NCBI RefSeq assembly: GCF_011075055.1
Contig: NC_058153.1
Coordinates: 11,160,001 to 11,224,000, forward strand
Direction: 5' to 3'
Length of the DNA stretch: 64,000 nucleotides
Origin: Mangifera indica
Lineage: Eukaryota; Streptophyta; Magnoliopsida; Sapindales; Anacardiaceae
The position numbers and the translations under genes are program-made. The notes below the pieces were generated by a model, which was not told where the DNA came from, did not search any database, and saw only the letters and a list, made by a program, of their open reading frames with translations. Shown here in pieces: positions 12,201 to 24,773 of the stretch; positions within the stretch are counted from its first letter, which is position 1, and the number at the start of each line of letters is the position of its first letter.

Positions 12201-12440
12201 ATTGCTGAGTTGAGTTGGAGGCCCTCAATTTAGCTTAAAGGTGGGCTTGTTGATACTTATAACTGGTACTTGGAGATTGTGGAGAAATGATGGTCATTTA
12301 TTCATATTCAGACAAATATTCTTTTGTTCTTATTGGTGTTGGAATAGTTGTTATTGAGGTGTGCTGCTATGGCTTTTAGTGCTTGATTGAGATGTTGTAG
12401 AACAAGTTGTATGCAGCTTGCAATTTTAATTGAAATTAAT
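12201..12440 (+). pseudogene. Tandem copy 2: orphaned C-terminal fragment of fucose synthase
   Basis: A ~240 bp copy of the gene's last codons plus 3' flank lies about 10 bp downstream of copy 1. It would encode a diverged C-terminus ('LVDTYNWYLEIVEK' then TGA) but has an in-frame stop upstream (TAG in 'aatttagctt') and no start, so it cannot be expressed on its own. It may sit within the 3' UTR of the intact gene and supply a second poly(A) region. Confidence 0.8.
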
Positions 12441-13475
12441 CTTCGAATTTTGAGTTTTTGTTATGTAATTGTGGTTTGCAGATGCTCCGTGATCTGCAAT
12501 CTTAAATTTATGAAAGAAGTGTTAAATGATCTTACTTAATATGGTGCAGTTTATGTTTCTTGATTTCAGACTTCTCAATTGTCAATAGGGTGTGGTATGT
12601 GTCAAATTCAACATTGGGTTTTTGGTTTTAGTGTTGTTGTTTATGTTTATGTTTATTGAATCCATGCATATGTGGTTTTTGGGTGGGATAATTTGAGAAA
12701 GTTCCTTTTCACCACTTTGCTTCTTCCCAAACTTCTGGAAGAATGTTGTAGTATGTATATTCTTGTATCTACAGACAGATGCCAAAGTTGTATAAAAGCA
12801 TATAATTTGAATGGTAATGACCTGTTTTGGTCTTATTTTCTTTGTTTTTAGCTATTTATGTTATTCTCTTCTGTTTTACATTCCCCTCTTCTGCCAGGCA
12901 TTGGCTATTGCTATATTATGGCTCATGGATCCTTGGCGAAGATTAAATTCATAAGTCATTTCTATTAGTCATGTATAAATTTGTATGTCTTCTGCAGGTA
13001 AAAGATAATTTATCTTGACATTTTGTTTCTTTTTCACCTGGGCACTTGTTTATTTCACTAAGCATGATGAACTCTTCAACTTCTTGCACAAAGCCATTAA
13101 AACAACACCTCATTTCTCCAGATGGTCATATACAGTATATACTGAAGACAAAGAGAGTAGCAAATCTTGTCTGAGTTCTTCTACTTCTGTCTTGCACTTT
13201 GTCCATTAAATACCTGTTTCAAGGGGTCTATGGTTGTTGATTACGATTCCTGATTATCATATGAGATTTGGTAACCTTCTTATGCCACAAATTGCCAGTT
13301 CTACCTCTGCCATATCCACAGGTTATGAGGAGCAAATAGGGCTTCAATTGCAAACTTTTTTAGCTGAATTCTATCTGTTTCTCTATCTACATTATGCAAC
13401 AGAATCGTAATTGTTTCATATTACGATTACAAGTGTATTGGATTTTGTGTTATTGCTTTATTTTTCAACCTTCAT
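12441..13475. other. 3' flank of fucose synthase, no gene recognised
   Basis: Composition is less AT-rich than the deep intergenic DNA. Short frames occur at 12582-12785 (-) and 13015-13209 (+), but none has protein-like conservation that I recognise. It could be transcribed downstream sequence of the fucose synthase gene, but the sequence alone does not show this. Confidence 0.4.
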
Positions 13476-13483
13476 TTACAAGT

Positions 13484-13730
13484 AGGGCTAGATTCCAGCC
13501 AAATCAAGCCCAAATATGGGCTGGCTTAAGTTAGACTTGAATCCATTATGGTGAATTCGAATAAAATTCAGGTTGGTTGTATAAATAGTGCTAATAATGG
13601 GTTAAATTGTGTCGCTGGCAGAATGAATAGTATCGTTGGAGGAGAATTCGAGTTGAGTTGTCCAATTGAAACTTTAACTTGAATTCGGTTCGAATCGAGC
13701 TGAGTTGGCTCAATTTGAGGCCACCCCTAA
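13484..13730. mobile_element. hAT-like MITE with 8-bp target duplication
   Basis: A 247 bp element is flanked by perfect 8-bp direct repeats TTACAAGT at 13476-13483 and 13731-13738. Its ends are imperfect inverted repeats: AGGGCTAGATTC on the left and, as complement on the right, AGGGGTGGCCTC. It has no coding capacity. The internal phrases 'ttcgaatcgagctgag' and 'ttgaattcggttcg' are of the kind found in many decayed copies elsewhere (about 4540-4810, 17580-18330, 25390-25700, 33030-33250, 33640-33910). An 8-bp TSD points to mobilisation by a hAT transposase. Confidence 0.75.
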
Positions 13731-13738
13731 TTACAAGT

Positions 13739-15576
13739 AGTGATATGGTCCTATTCTTGAGTTTTGCCCATCTGCAGTTTGGGTAGACTTGTTAATGGTT
13801 GCAGATTTGTTTATGTAGGAGTTAGGCATTTTACATATTCTGGGTGTTTCTTTAGGGTTTTGTCTACATACACTCAGATTTTGGTGAATCGATTGTAAAA
13901 TGTAAGAAAGTTTAGTCATGCTGGTTCACATTTTGTCCTTGAGATGAATGGAATTTTTTTGGTGGCTTTGCAGTTTCTCTTAAGACTTTTATATGATATC
14001 CTACAGTAGGTAGCATTGCCCTGCAATAAACTATTTTCTGTCATAATAACATTGTTAAATAATTCATTATCCCCTTTTAGGTTTTGGATTCTTATCATCT
14101 TTCTGATTTTTGTCTTCTCGGCTAGAATATGAAGTTGGTTGTTGGTGCTTGAACATTACATGTGGGTGTGGTCAAAGATTTGATGCAAGGTGTCACTTGT
14201 GGTCCTCCAAGCAGCTTTTATGTGTACATATCTTGCAGCTGTTTGCAGACAATTAACTTTCACTAACATGAGGTTCATTATATACTCTATAGGAATTGTG
14301 TGAATTACTTGAGCACTAGTCAGAATATGATGTTTCTTTCTGCCAATCATATGGCTTGGTTTTGTTCATTTTCTTTGTTTATTAATCAAACGTTTACTCA
14401 TTCTCTAATGTATTCATGTTAGAACAAAACTCAATTTGTTATTGCATTAGTGGTGGGTGGTGGAAGATGTATGAATATTATTAACATAAACAGACATGAA
14501 TCAGATGGAAGATGTCTAAAGATAGCCTTAAAAAGTTGCTGGATTTTTACTCCAATGAGTTGCTCTTTTTGAAATACCGAAATGCCTTAAGTCTGTGTTT
14601 GTGTTTTTCAAGTAGACATTATTAAGTTCAGATTTCATTACATAAAATTTTTGGCTTGGATCATGGATGCAATCTATTGACTTAAAGTGATGGTTTTGTT
14701 TAGTAACAGCATTTTCCATGTGAAGTGCCTTTGGGGAAGTGAATATGCAGTTCTTGTGACAGTGTCATCTCCAGCATTATAACATAAGTTTTTTGAAACA
14801 ATGCCAGGGTTTCCTTCTACCTGATGGATTATCTAGGATTATTTTTCAAATTTCCTGTCATGTCTCAATTTATATCCTGTTGATCAGCTTATCAGTAAGT
14901 TGGGAGCCTCAGAAATTTTCTCACTTTGTTGGGATTTGGATTGGGAAATGGACTAAATGTATCATGCTTCTCTTTGGTATATTGCTGACTCTATCCTTGG
15001 TGATTGCTTCCAGCCTTTTCAGGTTTCTGTTATCGCATGAGGTTAATAATGCCCTTTTGCTGTGTGCATGGATGCATTTCTGGTCTCGCTACAACAAATT
15101 ACAGGACCGATGAGCAGTTGTGTGACATGTACATGTGCTTCTCATCCTCCCAAAGAAAACGGTATCTCCTAATTGTGTTTATGAGATGTGAAAAATGATT
15201 TTGATATAATTTGAATACCATACATTACATCGCCTTGCTAGAATTGAATGTGTTTACTAATATGCATTGCATTCAATTTTATTGTTTGTTTCGTATTATC
15301 CTTGTCCCCATTTACTGTTAGCAAACTAGCTACTCAAAATATATTAAGACAGAGGAAACTCGTTGTATCGTTCAATTATTTTAGAAAAATTTGGTTTTCT
15401 TTTCGTTTGCTATTGTAAGAGAGATTTATTCTAAAAAATTCGACCATTTGAACTAGTCAATAGCCACTTTTTAGTGATCAATGTTCTAGTGATTTAAGCA
15501 GCTAATTTGACTTTAACTATGTGGCTTGTGTATAAGATCAATTCTTTTGATCAAGACCGACTTTCCCAACACTTCA
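13739..15576. other. Intergenic DNA, gene-like composition but no gene recognised
   Basis: About 1.8 kb with balanced composition and several short frames on both strands (for example 14793-15113 +, hydrophobic). None has recognisable domains or a convincing splice structure. It may be an old intron, a UTR or a non-coding transcript, and no function is assigned. Confidence 0.4.
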
Positions 15577-15782
15577 TTTTTTTTTTTTTTTTGGGTTAAC
15601 CAAGAACCCATATTTGAGCCAAATAATCCAACCATCAAGTATGTAAAATCCTAGGCTTAATGACTGATCTTGCAACTACTGTATCAAGTAAAGAGTTTGA
15701 TTATGATATGCTACCAGTAGTTTTCAAACCCATACTCTTTTTGTTGCTTGAATGCTTCCACTTTTACCATTTAAGCTACCTC
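15577..15782 (-). mobile_element. tRNA-derived SINE, copy 1
   Basis: Read on the minus strand, the element starts with a Pol III A-box-like 'GGTAGCTTAAATGGTAAAAG', has a B-box-like 'GGGTTTGAAAACTACTG' about 30 bp later, and ends in a poly(A) tail (a T run at 15577-15592 on the plus strand). The body is shared with copies at 48445-48679 and 63715-63864, for example 'gatcaaactctt' and 'ttgcaagat'-type phrases. A target duplication could not be resolved for this copy. Confidence 0.7.
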
Positions 15783-17560
15783 TAAAAAGGGTTCTTTTTC
15801 ACTTTTAATTGTCTGTACTCAGAAGAAAAAAAATTACAACCACCACTTTAATTTCTCTACAACTTTGAATGTTAGATCAGCTCATAAAGGAAAATAACTT
15901 TCATTTTTCTACTATTAGAAGTTTTGGCATTTTAGTGTAAACGCTTAGATAGAGACACTTTTTATATGAAGTTATGGCATTTTAATGTCTTGGGCTGAAT
16001 TGAAACAGACTTGTCACCCACTGAAAGAAACTGCTCTTTTCTCTGAAGTCATGGGGACACTGAGAGAAACTGCAGGGAAAAAATAAGAGCAATAAATGAG
16101 TTTTTAGGTCATCTGAAAATTTCTACATCTGGTCACTTTGTTGTTGTTTAATATGTTGTTCGTAGATAGGGTCATTAATTGGCACCATTTATGACTTCTG
16201 TTCTGAAAGTTTCTGATTTTGCAGACCATGCCAGAATTTGGTGTGGGGGAGAAGCCTTGAAAAAAATATATTAGGATTTTGGTCAATAGATTTGATGAGG
16301 ATTTATGAAGATTTGAAAGAAGAAAAAGAAGAAGACTACAAATATGTACAAATGGGTATGCATACTGAGAGATTTTGAACCATTTTAACTTGAGAAAATT
16401 ACTAAAATAATGCATTAAAATGAATGCATTCAATTTGGGCAAATAAGATTTATGATCATTGTATTTTTGATCTGACCATTCTTTGTTGATTTTATTGCGT
16501 TGGAAAACGATGTTGTTTATATATACATACATAGATATTAATAAATACAAATAAATTGATATATTGTTATATAATTTGATGATTTACTGATTTGTTGATA
16601 ACCATTAGTACTCATTTATTTATACATAAAATATTATCGGTATATTAACCAAGTGAAAGGGTTGGTTTTATTAGGAAGAATTATAGAATTATGATTGATT
16701 CGATATAACATTATTTTCAATGTTACCATATTCGGAGCTAATATTAACCAAGTGAAAGGGTTGGTTTGGGTTAACGTGGTTGATCAATGGTTAGATGGAT
16801 AAATTGTTTAAATAAATATTAAAATAATATTTATAACAATTTTACATAATCATTAAATATAAAATTTGAATTACGGTGACATAAAAAAACAACATTGGCG
16901 TGATGATACAAATACTATGTCTAATGAAAATGTGTTGAGCTTAATTGGGTTAAGCCATTGATTGAACTGTGAACCCATGGGTTTAGGTCAGTTTAATTGC
17001 GATTCGACCCAATTCAAAGCTTCTAACAAATTTTAAACAGTTTCGGATCAGATTAGCTTTTGGTACAGTTCATTATGATGATTGAACTATCGAATCTTGA
17101 TGTGAACATCTAAATGGATAATCTCAGCATATTCATTGATAGACAATAGGGTTTGCCTATAATGTTATCTGATCACCATAATTAGAACTATCGGATCCTG
17201 ATCCAATTGCCCTAGTAACATAGTATAAAGAAAATAAAAGTGGAAACTTTCATTGTCCAAACAAAAGCAAAGGAATCAAATTTAGTAAATTTGTGATAGA
17301 ATTCTGTGAAATTTGTGGTTTCTTTCTGAAACCCTTTTGAATTTTCCAGGAAATGGCCAAGAAAAGTGTCGTGGCCATGCCCCACCACCAACCAAAGAGA
17401 TGAAAGTCGTACGTGCATATATAATTATATAAAACTGGAAAACAAGTGTGAAATAATAATGATAAATGTGAAGAAAAGGGTATGGAGTTTATTATTTCAG
17501 CTTTCACGGGCATAGCAAAGGAAGAGAAACCTAAATTGCAGAGCAGAATGCAGCATAATA
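15783..17560. other. Intergenic DNA, no gene recognised
   Basis: A minus-strand frame at 16104-16550 (148 codons) lacks known motifs and is rejected. A 25-base phrase beginning ATATTAACCAAGTGAAAG occurs twice, near 16640 and 16739. 17200-17520 has moderately gene-like composition without a recognisable product. Confidence 0.4.
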
Positions 17561-18340
17561 GAACACTTCTAGGTGTGGATCCTATCTAGGCTGATTCGCA
17601 TCAAATCCCCAGTTTGGATCGAATCTATGACTCGATTTAAACAAGTTGATTGCAAGTTGAACCACTAACTCAGTTTCCAATCAACTCATTTATCCCATAA
17701 TGATACTGTTCACTCTATTGGTGTCCCTTTCATGATATTGTATACTAACTTAAATTAATTCGAATTTAATATTTAATTAGGCATTTCCACTTAAGGGTGG
17801 ATACAAGCCAAATCGAACTCAAGATTAAAAGAATAACTCACCTCAAACTAGTTTAAGTTTGACTTGGTTTGAGAAGAGTTAAAACTCGAATTTGACTACA
17901 ATATTAAATTGAGCTCAGCTTAATATTGTAATCGAGTCAAAATTGACTAAAACAATATTATTTTTATAGTTCGACTTGAATACATTCCTATTTCCATCCC
18001 TAGATAGTTCCATAACCTATAACCCTTGATTCCTCACTCTCACCTCTCAAGTATTTTCTCACTCTTTTGGATTAGATTTGGACAATGTCCAAATAACGCT
18101 TAGTTTAAAATTTGCTTGAATCTAAAAAGGTTAATTTGAGATTAATAAATTAAAACCCGAATTCAGTTTGAAAACATTTTGGATTCGATCCAAACTAATT
18201 TAAACTTGAATATTCAAACTAGTCCAGATTCAACTCGTTTTTATACACAAGTTTAATGTTTGATTCCAGCTCGATTTGTCTGAGTTTAAATTCGAGTTCA
18301 AGTAACTCGAATTGAATCCAACCCTATGTACAAATGAACA
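17561..18340. repeat. Cluster of decayed MITE-like repeats
   Basis: Three successive stretches (about 17590-17780, 17795-18000 and 18080-18330) share phrases such as 'aaatcgaactcaag', 'aacaatattattttta' and 'ttcaactcg' with the MITE family of 13484-13730. They are too diverged for me to place their ends. Confidence 0.5.
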
Positions 18341-20100
18341 ACTAAACAATGATAAAAGAATGGAAGGGCAAGTATGAAATAATCCAACATACTTAGAAGG
18401 AAAAGAAGGAAGTTTCAAAGAGAGATTTAGGTGAATGTATGTATATATTTCTGCAAATTTCATGAGCTGATGTAACAGATGAGATGGTGGAGGTTTTATT
18501 TGAACCATAAATAATAAAATCAAATCCCCACATTTCCCAAGAAGATACAAGAAATGTACACAACACAACTCAGAAGAAACAAGCCTCCTCTGACAAGCCT
18601 TTTTGAATTTATAGTACATAAGTATTCTGTGTATTGTTTCTTCTTCAACACTTGAAGTCTGCTTTTTTTTCAAGGGAACCCAGAATTAAAACCTTTACCC
18701 ACCACCACCACCATCAAACCCATTTCAGGGTCTTTGATTTTTCTTCAAACAAACTCCCCATTTTTCCTGTTAATAATAAATTTGAACCAAACTAATTTGA
18801 GTTTCGATTGCATTGAACCAAAATCAAATAGTCATGACTCAAACTTGATACAGAAGATTATCATGCTTGAGTTCGATGTATAAGAATCTTAGTTTGAGTT
18901 AACTTGACCTTACTAAAAATTTTTAATTTAAACAAAGTTTCTCATTGAAATGAGTTGAACTTCCAGTATCCGAACTCACACATGTTAAATTCGATTTGAA
19001 TCCATCTTTAAGAAATGTGTATTTGAGTATTTGACTTCAAGAAAGAGAAAGGCACAACACAGAAACAAGAAAACCAAAAACACAGAAGAGATCAAGTTAG
19101 TCATGTCATAACATTGAAGAAGGAAAAGGGAAGAAACCAAGATAAACATTTGCAATAAAATATTACTAATTCATTCCTTTATGAACAAAATTAAAAAAAA
19201 AGAAAGAAAATTTAACAAAGGAAAAAAATTAAAAATTATATCGTCACAGTCAGAGATTGAGCCGTCCAGCCAATATCACCACCACCATCCTCAGAGAATT
19301 TCACCTTAAAAGGTATAATAATAAGAGAGATATTTGAATTTGAAATCTTGATTTTCTTCTATGACAAACCCAGTTTTCACAGGCACCCATTTGCCCGTTT
19401 CCTTCATGCTGCTTCATATTCCACCACCGTTGAAGCAACAACTCCTGCCACAGCCACCGCCAACACCTCCAGAACCCTAGCATTATCAGGAAACACATAC
19501 AATGAGAACAAGTCCCGGCTTAAACATAAAAATAAAAGCTTGTGGGTGGCACATTATGGTCAAAGAAATGATCCTGATGAATCAAACAAGACCAAATATG
19601 CCACTTTTCTCTTCCCTCAGAAGACTGTACAGAGGAGATGGGAGAAGAGAAGACAGAAAAAAAGCACTGTAAATTTATAAGCCAAATCTGCCAAGCTTAA
19701 ACCACAATGAAGCCTCTTGAAACTTACTTACAGATACAGAAAGGAAGATTAACCTAGATTCGCCGAAGCAACCTCTGTCTTTTTCTTGTCTCTTTGCACG
19801 CCCATAACCATTTTCAACATTCCAGAATTACCCTGGGAATGGAATTCCTTTCCTCTTTTCTGGGTTTTGTTTGTTGAATTGAAATGGGCAAATTTTATTA
19901 TATATTGTGACAGACAGACAGACAGACAGACAGATGACCAAACAGGCACTAGAGTCGAGGCCTCAAAGCCTAAATATATCGAGACAACCACCAAACAAAA
20001 CCCTATAATATTAAACTACACATTAAACAACACGGCCCTGCTTTTTTCTTGGCCTAACATTCTTTTGTGCATGGATAATGGATTCTAGGAACCCTAACCA
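18341..20100. other. Unassigned DNA with exon-like pieces on the minus strand
   Basis: Several short minus-strand stretches look weakly protein-like. One is a 33-codon frame starting with an ATG near 19411 (MKETGKWVPVKTGF...). Another is the piece ending '...IGWTAQSLTVTI' at about 19240-19310. I could not join them into a gene with credible splice sites. 18780-19010 holds another decayed MITE-like repeat. Do not treat this as an annotated gene. Confidence 0.3.
19909..19934. repeat. (GACA)n microsatellite
   Basis: Six and a half uninterrupted GACA units. Confidence 0.95.
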
Positions 20101-21559
20101 TGCCAAACTTATTTAAATCTAACAATAAAATTATGCTTATCAAAAATAAAATAATAATAATTATATTATAAATATATTAATTTATGTATTCCAAATGGGT
20201 GCTATGATCTAAACCTTTATATTTTTTTATTGTAAGTAACATTATAAGTACATAGTTTTGAATTCTTAATTGGATATCAAGATAATATGTTATCATATAA
20301 TTAGGTATTGTTATATTTTCAATTAAAAATCACCCATAACATAATAACGTATCAAATTAGAAACTCAAAACTGAATATACAAAATTTTATTATTTTATTT
20401 TTATACTTTAAAAAATAATTGTATATTATAGTTATGATGATATACGTAATTAAGAACCTTACACAGTTTATGTAATGGTAGCAAAGTTGAGTATGTGATA
20501 ATGGATCTTGATATCTATTATAAGATAAGATAAATGTAAAAGAAATAAGAAGATAAGAAAATTTTAACAGGGCTAAGAATTATAGATTATAGTTGGAAAA
20601 CCATTAAATTGTTTATATGCACATAGAAGAAGAATAGGAATAGAAGGCTTATCCACAGTCACCACCAAAGTAAATAAGTTCGTTGAAAGTTTGATCTTTA
20701 TATATCTTTAGAAGAAACTTAAACCTACGTTTTTTTATATATAGACTCGACTTCAGTTATATTTTTTGGGCAAACATCTCGCTGTTAAGAGAGCTTTGTA
20801 TAACACCTTTGGATCTTTTTTTGAGATCTGATCTAAAGTCTTTTTAATAAAGTGAAAAAATTAACATTTTTATATGATTAAGAACTTAATAAGCTTGGCT
20901 AATACACCTCGAAAGTGATGTATTGGAACTTGTCTTAAACCCATTTTTTAGGTTAAATAAATATTAACCATGCTTTTTTTAATTTTAACTTTGATCAAAA
21001 TTCTACTCGGCTGTGGAGGAGTCCATTATAAACGGGTCCCATTTCAGGACCCATTTTGGTCATTTGGGTAAAAGCACCCCGGCTTTCACGTTTCCATGTT
21101 AACCGAAAGTGCCGTGGGAAACGAGCAAGACTTGCCAAAATAAGGCGTCTTTACGTTGCTTGTCTGAATGATCAACTTTGCCTCTTCCATCTTTGGCAAC
21201 CCAAGCCACTGCCAGGGATGAAAGTGTCTTTTTTCCAAATTTATGAACCCGATGATACTACACTTGACAGTTTGTATTGTCAGATTATATTTATATTTTG
21301 TTAGTTCAGATTTTATATCAGAAATCTTAAACTTTAACTCTATCTGAATTAGAATTATATTAAGATTTTTTAACCTTAATTCAACATTTTAATATTTGAA
21401 TTGTCTTAACTGATTCAAATTGATCCGAAATTATCTATTATTTTCATTTTCTAAAGTGTTTTTATTATTTTAATTTCTTCATCAAATTACCTACCCTGCT
21501 ATTAATAAAATATAAAATATATTATTTTGCCTTATTAGCAAATAGTATAAAAAATTACA
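20101..21559. other. Intergenic DNA, no gene recognised
   Basis: Mostly AT-rich. A short GC-richer island at about 21000-21260 contains an 82-codon frame (21056-21304 +) without recognisable motifs. It may be a gene relic or a promoter-proximal exon, but nothing supports a product. Confidence 0.4.
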
Positions 21560-21910
21560 TATTAAGACTTTTAAAACATATTAGTAATATGACTAACCAA
21601 ATTAAATTTTTACTATTTAATAATAAAATAAAATATTTAAATAAAAATTCAAGATAATATGAGTAATTATAATTATATAAAAATATAATTATATGCAATC
21701 GGTAAAGATTTCAAATTCTTACTATAAAAATATAATATATAATTATAATATGAGTAAAACTTTAAAAACACATTTATAATCTGACTAATCAAATCATATT
21801 TTTACTAATTAATAATAAAATAAAATATTTAAATAAAAATAAACAATATATGAGTAATTATAATTATATGAAAATATAATTATTTGCAATTTATAAAGAT
21901 TTTAACTACT
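21560..21910. repeat. AT-rich tandem duplication, period about 192 bp
   Basis: The phrase 'taataaaataaaatattt' followed by 'aaataaaaat' occurs near 21621 and again near 21813. The surrounding 'gactaa.caaat' and 'atgagtaattataattatat' phrases occur in the same order in each copy. Both copies are non-coding. Confidence 0.7.
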
Positions 21911-23330
21911 ATCGATATTGTTTTTCAACATTTCTATAATTTATCTCTAATAAATTCTATTAAAATAATATTTCTCCAAAATATTTAAATTGATTTGGGT
22001 CATGTCAGGTTATTTTCGTGTAAATTCTAACACTAACTAATTTAATTTCAAGTAGTGTTGGATTGACCCAAAATAAATTTTTTATTAAAAAAACTCAATC
22101 CTAACCTGATCTTTTCCATATTGTGTTGTGTCAGATTAACGAGTTATGTTAAAAATTGTCAGCTTTAAAAGATGCTTCTGTCATTCCTCCTCAATTCATC
22201 AACCAAAATTTTGACTTGATTTGAATTTTTTTGAGATCATGTTTGTATCGTGTCTTTTCATATTTTAGGGTAAAAGACATTCAATTCAAATTCGATCTAA
22301 CTTAAAATCATGACAAAAACATCCAACTCAAACATGACTTGTTATATGATTGAACTGATAATCAAATTTGGCGATTTGTGTCGATTGGGTCGTGTTCATA
22401 TTGTGTATTTTCGTGTTTAAGGTTAGAAGACACTCAATTCGAACTCAAATCATATCAAAAAAACCTAACTTAAATATGACCCATTCTATGAGCAGATTGA
22501 CACAACACAACTTGAATTAACTTGTTTTAAAAAAGGATTATGTCGTATAAAAACAAGACATATTTTAACCTATATTTTACGCAAAACAACATAATTTATT
22601 AAAATAAAATTGATTTATTTTAACTTCACCATCCACTTATTTGTTTGGTGCTCATAAAGATCTTCCTTAAGGAATTTTAAGTCAATTAATTAACACAAGT
22701 AAATAATAAAATTATGCAAATATATAAATATAAATATAAAGAGAATTAAAAAACACATTAATTAAACTTTATATCCTATAGAATAATTAAGTACCTATAT
22801 GCAATGCATATTTAGAAGTTAATTACAGAGAAGTTGTGCATTCAACATGTTAATTTGCCAAAATTTTATTTTATTTTATTTTTTATAAAACATTTGGGTC
22901 ATGACTAGGTTATATATGAAAAATTAACCTAAACACAATCCGAATTATAATTAGTGTAAAAAAAACCTAACCAAACTTTATTTTTTTATCATGTCTAGTT
23001 ATCATATCATGTCGAAAATTGCGTGAATAGATAATTTAGATATGAACATGAAATCTCTCAAGTTTGTAACAAAATATATCCCTATAATTTGATTCGAAAT
23101 ATGAGTTATAATATAAAGTGTAAAACTTACATATTACATATGGTTAGAATTTCACTCCAAATTATCAATCAAAACTCCCCTTAAATTTTGACATAGTATA
23201 AAATTTTATGAACAAATATTCATTATTTCATCATATATATATATTGGACTCTATTAGATTATACTACTCGATTGATGACTTATATGTATAGTTCCATAAT
23301 TTAGCTTCTTTTTGCACAAAACTACGGATG
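21911..23330. repeat. Decayed repeats of the 'gtcgtgttcgtgt' type
   Basis: Repeated phrases such as 'gatttgtgtcgattgggtcg', 'gaagacactcaattcgaact' and 'tatcgtgtcttttcatattt' occur in related, partly duplicated form at 22000-22150, 22220-22400 and 22400-22560, with weaker matches at 22870-23030. Similar repeats occur at 27000-27330. Nothing coding was seen. Confidence 0.5.
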
Positions 23331-23780
23331 AATTCAAATTGAATTTAACCTGAATAAATGTTAATTTGAATATAGAATGGTCAATTTGAATTTGAGCTCA
23401 ACTTGCCCAAAAGTCAAACTGATGAACAATAATATGGGAGAAGGTGAATAATAATATCGGAGAAGGGGAGGAATCGCACATGAAGAAGAAGAATCTTCAC
23501 CTAAAAAAAGAAAAAAAGATAAAAGAATCATGGCCAAGGTGAACTCCAACATTGATGTCGTTTATCTTAAGCTTGACCAGATAAAATTGTTTCAATTGGA
23601 GTTTGATTTATTGACTTGAATCCATCCTTATATAAAACTTTTAATATAAAAAATAATATAAATTATATATGAGAAATATTACATATATTGAATCCACTTA
23701 ACTTTTTATCGAAAATCAAATTTTAGGGACAAGATTATCCTTTGGAGGGATAAAATAAAAAAAGTAATATTATATATACA
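23330..23780 (+). repeat. Dispersed repeat, copy matching the window's right end
   Basis: Homologous in the same orientation to 63490-64000. Shared landmarks are 'aacaataata', 'gag.agaagg', 'ggaatc.cac', 'ttgaatcca.ctta', 'gatccactta.ctttt' and 'agggacaagatta.cctt..gagggataaaat'. This copy lacks the SINE found in the other one. Confidence 0.75.
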
Positions 23781-24160
23781 ATCTTTATTATGTAATTAAA
23801 AAGTTAATAATTAAAGATAAAATAATATTAAATCATATAATGATATATCATTATTTATGCATACAATATTATTAGTATGAGAAGGCCAATTAGGGTAAAA
23901 ATGGTAATTGAGTAAAGACTTGGATCTAAGCATTGGGGGTGGGTCGTATTTTATGTACCGGCATGATGTTGCAAAGAGGAATCTGGGGTGTCGAAAATTC
24001 GTCGGACACGTGTACGAAGTTAAAGTAGGTTGCATTATTCGCAATGCAGGTTACAAGTAAATGACACGAAAATAAAAATTAAAGCGAAAATTAAAAATAA
24101 AACAAAAACAAAAACAAAAACCCTGCTCGAGACTATCATGACAAAGAACAAGAAGCGACA
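23781..24160. other. Intergenic DNA
   Basis: AT-rich on the left. A GC-richer 100 bp at 23930-24050 holds CACGTG (G-box-like, 'acacgtgtac' near 24008). No gene was recognised. Confidence 0.35.
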
Positions 24161-24199
24161 GAATGTCTAAGAAAAAGTCAGATTTTTCGGAGGAAAAAA

Positions 24200-24773
24200 A
24201 GCAATCGATTTTTCATTTTCCAGGAAAATTATCAAAAAGGGGGGAGAGAGAGTACCTGAAGAGAAAGTCGAGCAGCTCCTGAACCAAGAAAAAGTTGTGT
24301 TAACAATGATATCAATGAGGAATCTCTGAATCAGACGGCCCTGATTAAAGCTCCTGTAAAAAAGTTCCACAATTACGGCTGTTTCTTTCACTTTTGAAAC
24401 CATCAGAAACTCAGTAGATACGTAAAAAGAAACCATTCATTTGGGTTTCTTTACCATTTTTTAAACTATTAGGGGGTTAAATAATTTTTTCAATGAAGCT
24501 TTTATCTCTGCAATCTTTACTAAAAGAAGGTGAAGAGAAAAGAAAGTTTCAGGCGACCGACAGGGGAAAGTTTTCAGTTCTTGATCATTTAAAAAAGCTT
24601 TGAAAAATATTAGTCACTTTCTATAAGAACCTTGCTTTTACAGGACACTGAAGAAACTGAAACTTGACAGCTATGGAAACAAATTTGGGAAGCTGAACGT
24701 TGCTCTTACCTTAGAGATGAAGATATAGACGACGGAGGTGAAGAAAGAGAAGAGACCTGAAGGGCTTTTATAT
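24200..24773 (-). promoter_or_regulatory. Possible promoter and spliced leader on the minus strand
   Basis: On the minus strand a TATA-like ATATAAAAG (24773-24765) is followed ~55 bp later by a strong plant donor CTAAG|GTAAGAG at 24710/24709 and, farther on, a second donor-like CTCTTCAG|GTACTCTC at 24256/24255 that ends an exon-like segment. I could not find a downstream coding exon. The unit could be a non-coding transcript, an abandoned promoter or the 5' end of a gene that has been lost. Confidence 0.3.

Noticed and set aside
14793..15113. 106-codon hydrophobic plus-strand frame
   Set aside because: Possible membrane segments only; no recognisable family and an overlapping second frame of equal quality.
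16104..16550. 148-codon minus-strand frame
   Set aside because: Composition resembles random AT-rich DNA (Ile/Asn/Lys/Leu-rich); no recognisable motif, intron signals or conserved copy.
18230..18673. 147-codon minus-strand frame
   Set aside because: It runs into a decayed MITE-like repeat at its C-terminal end and shows no known motif.
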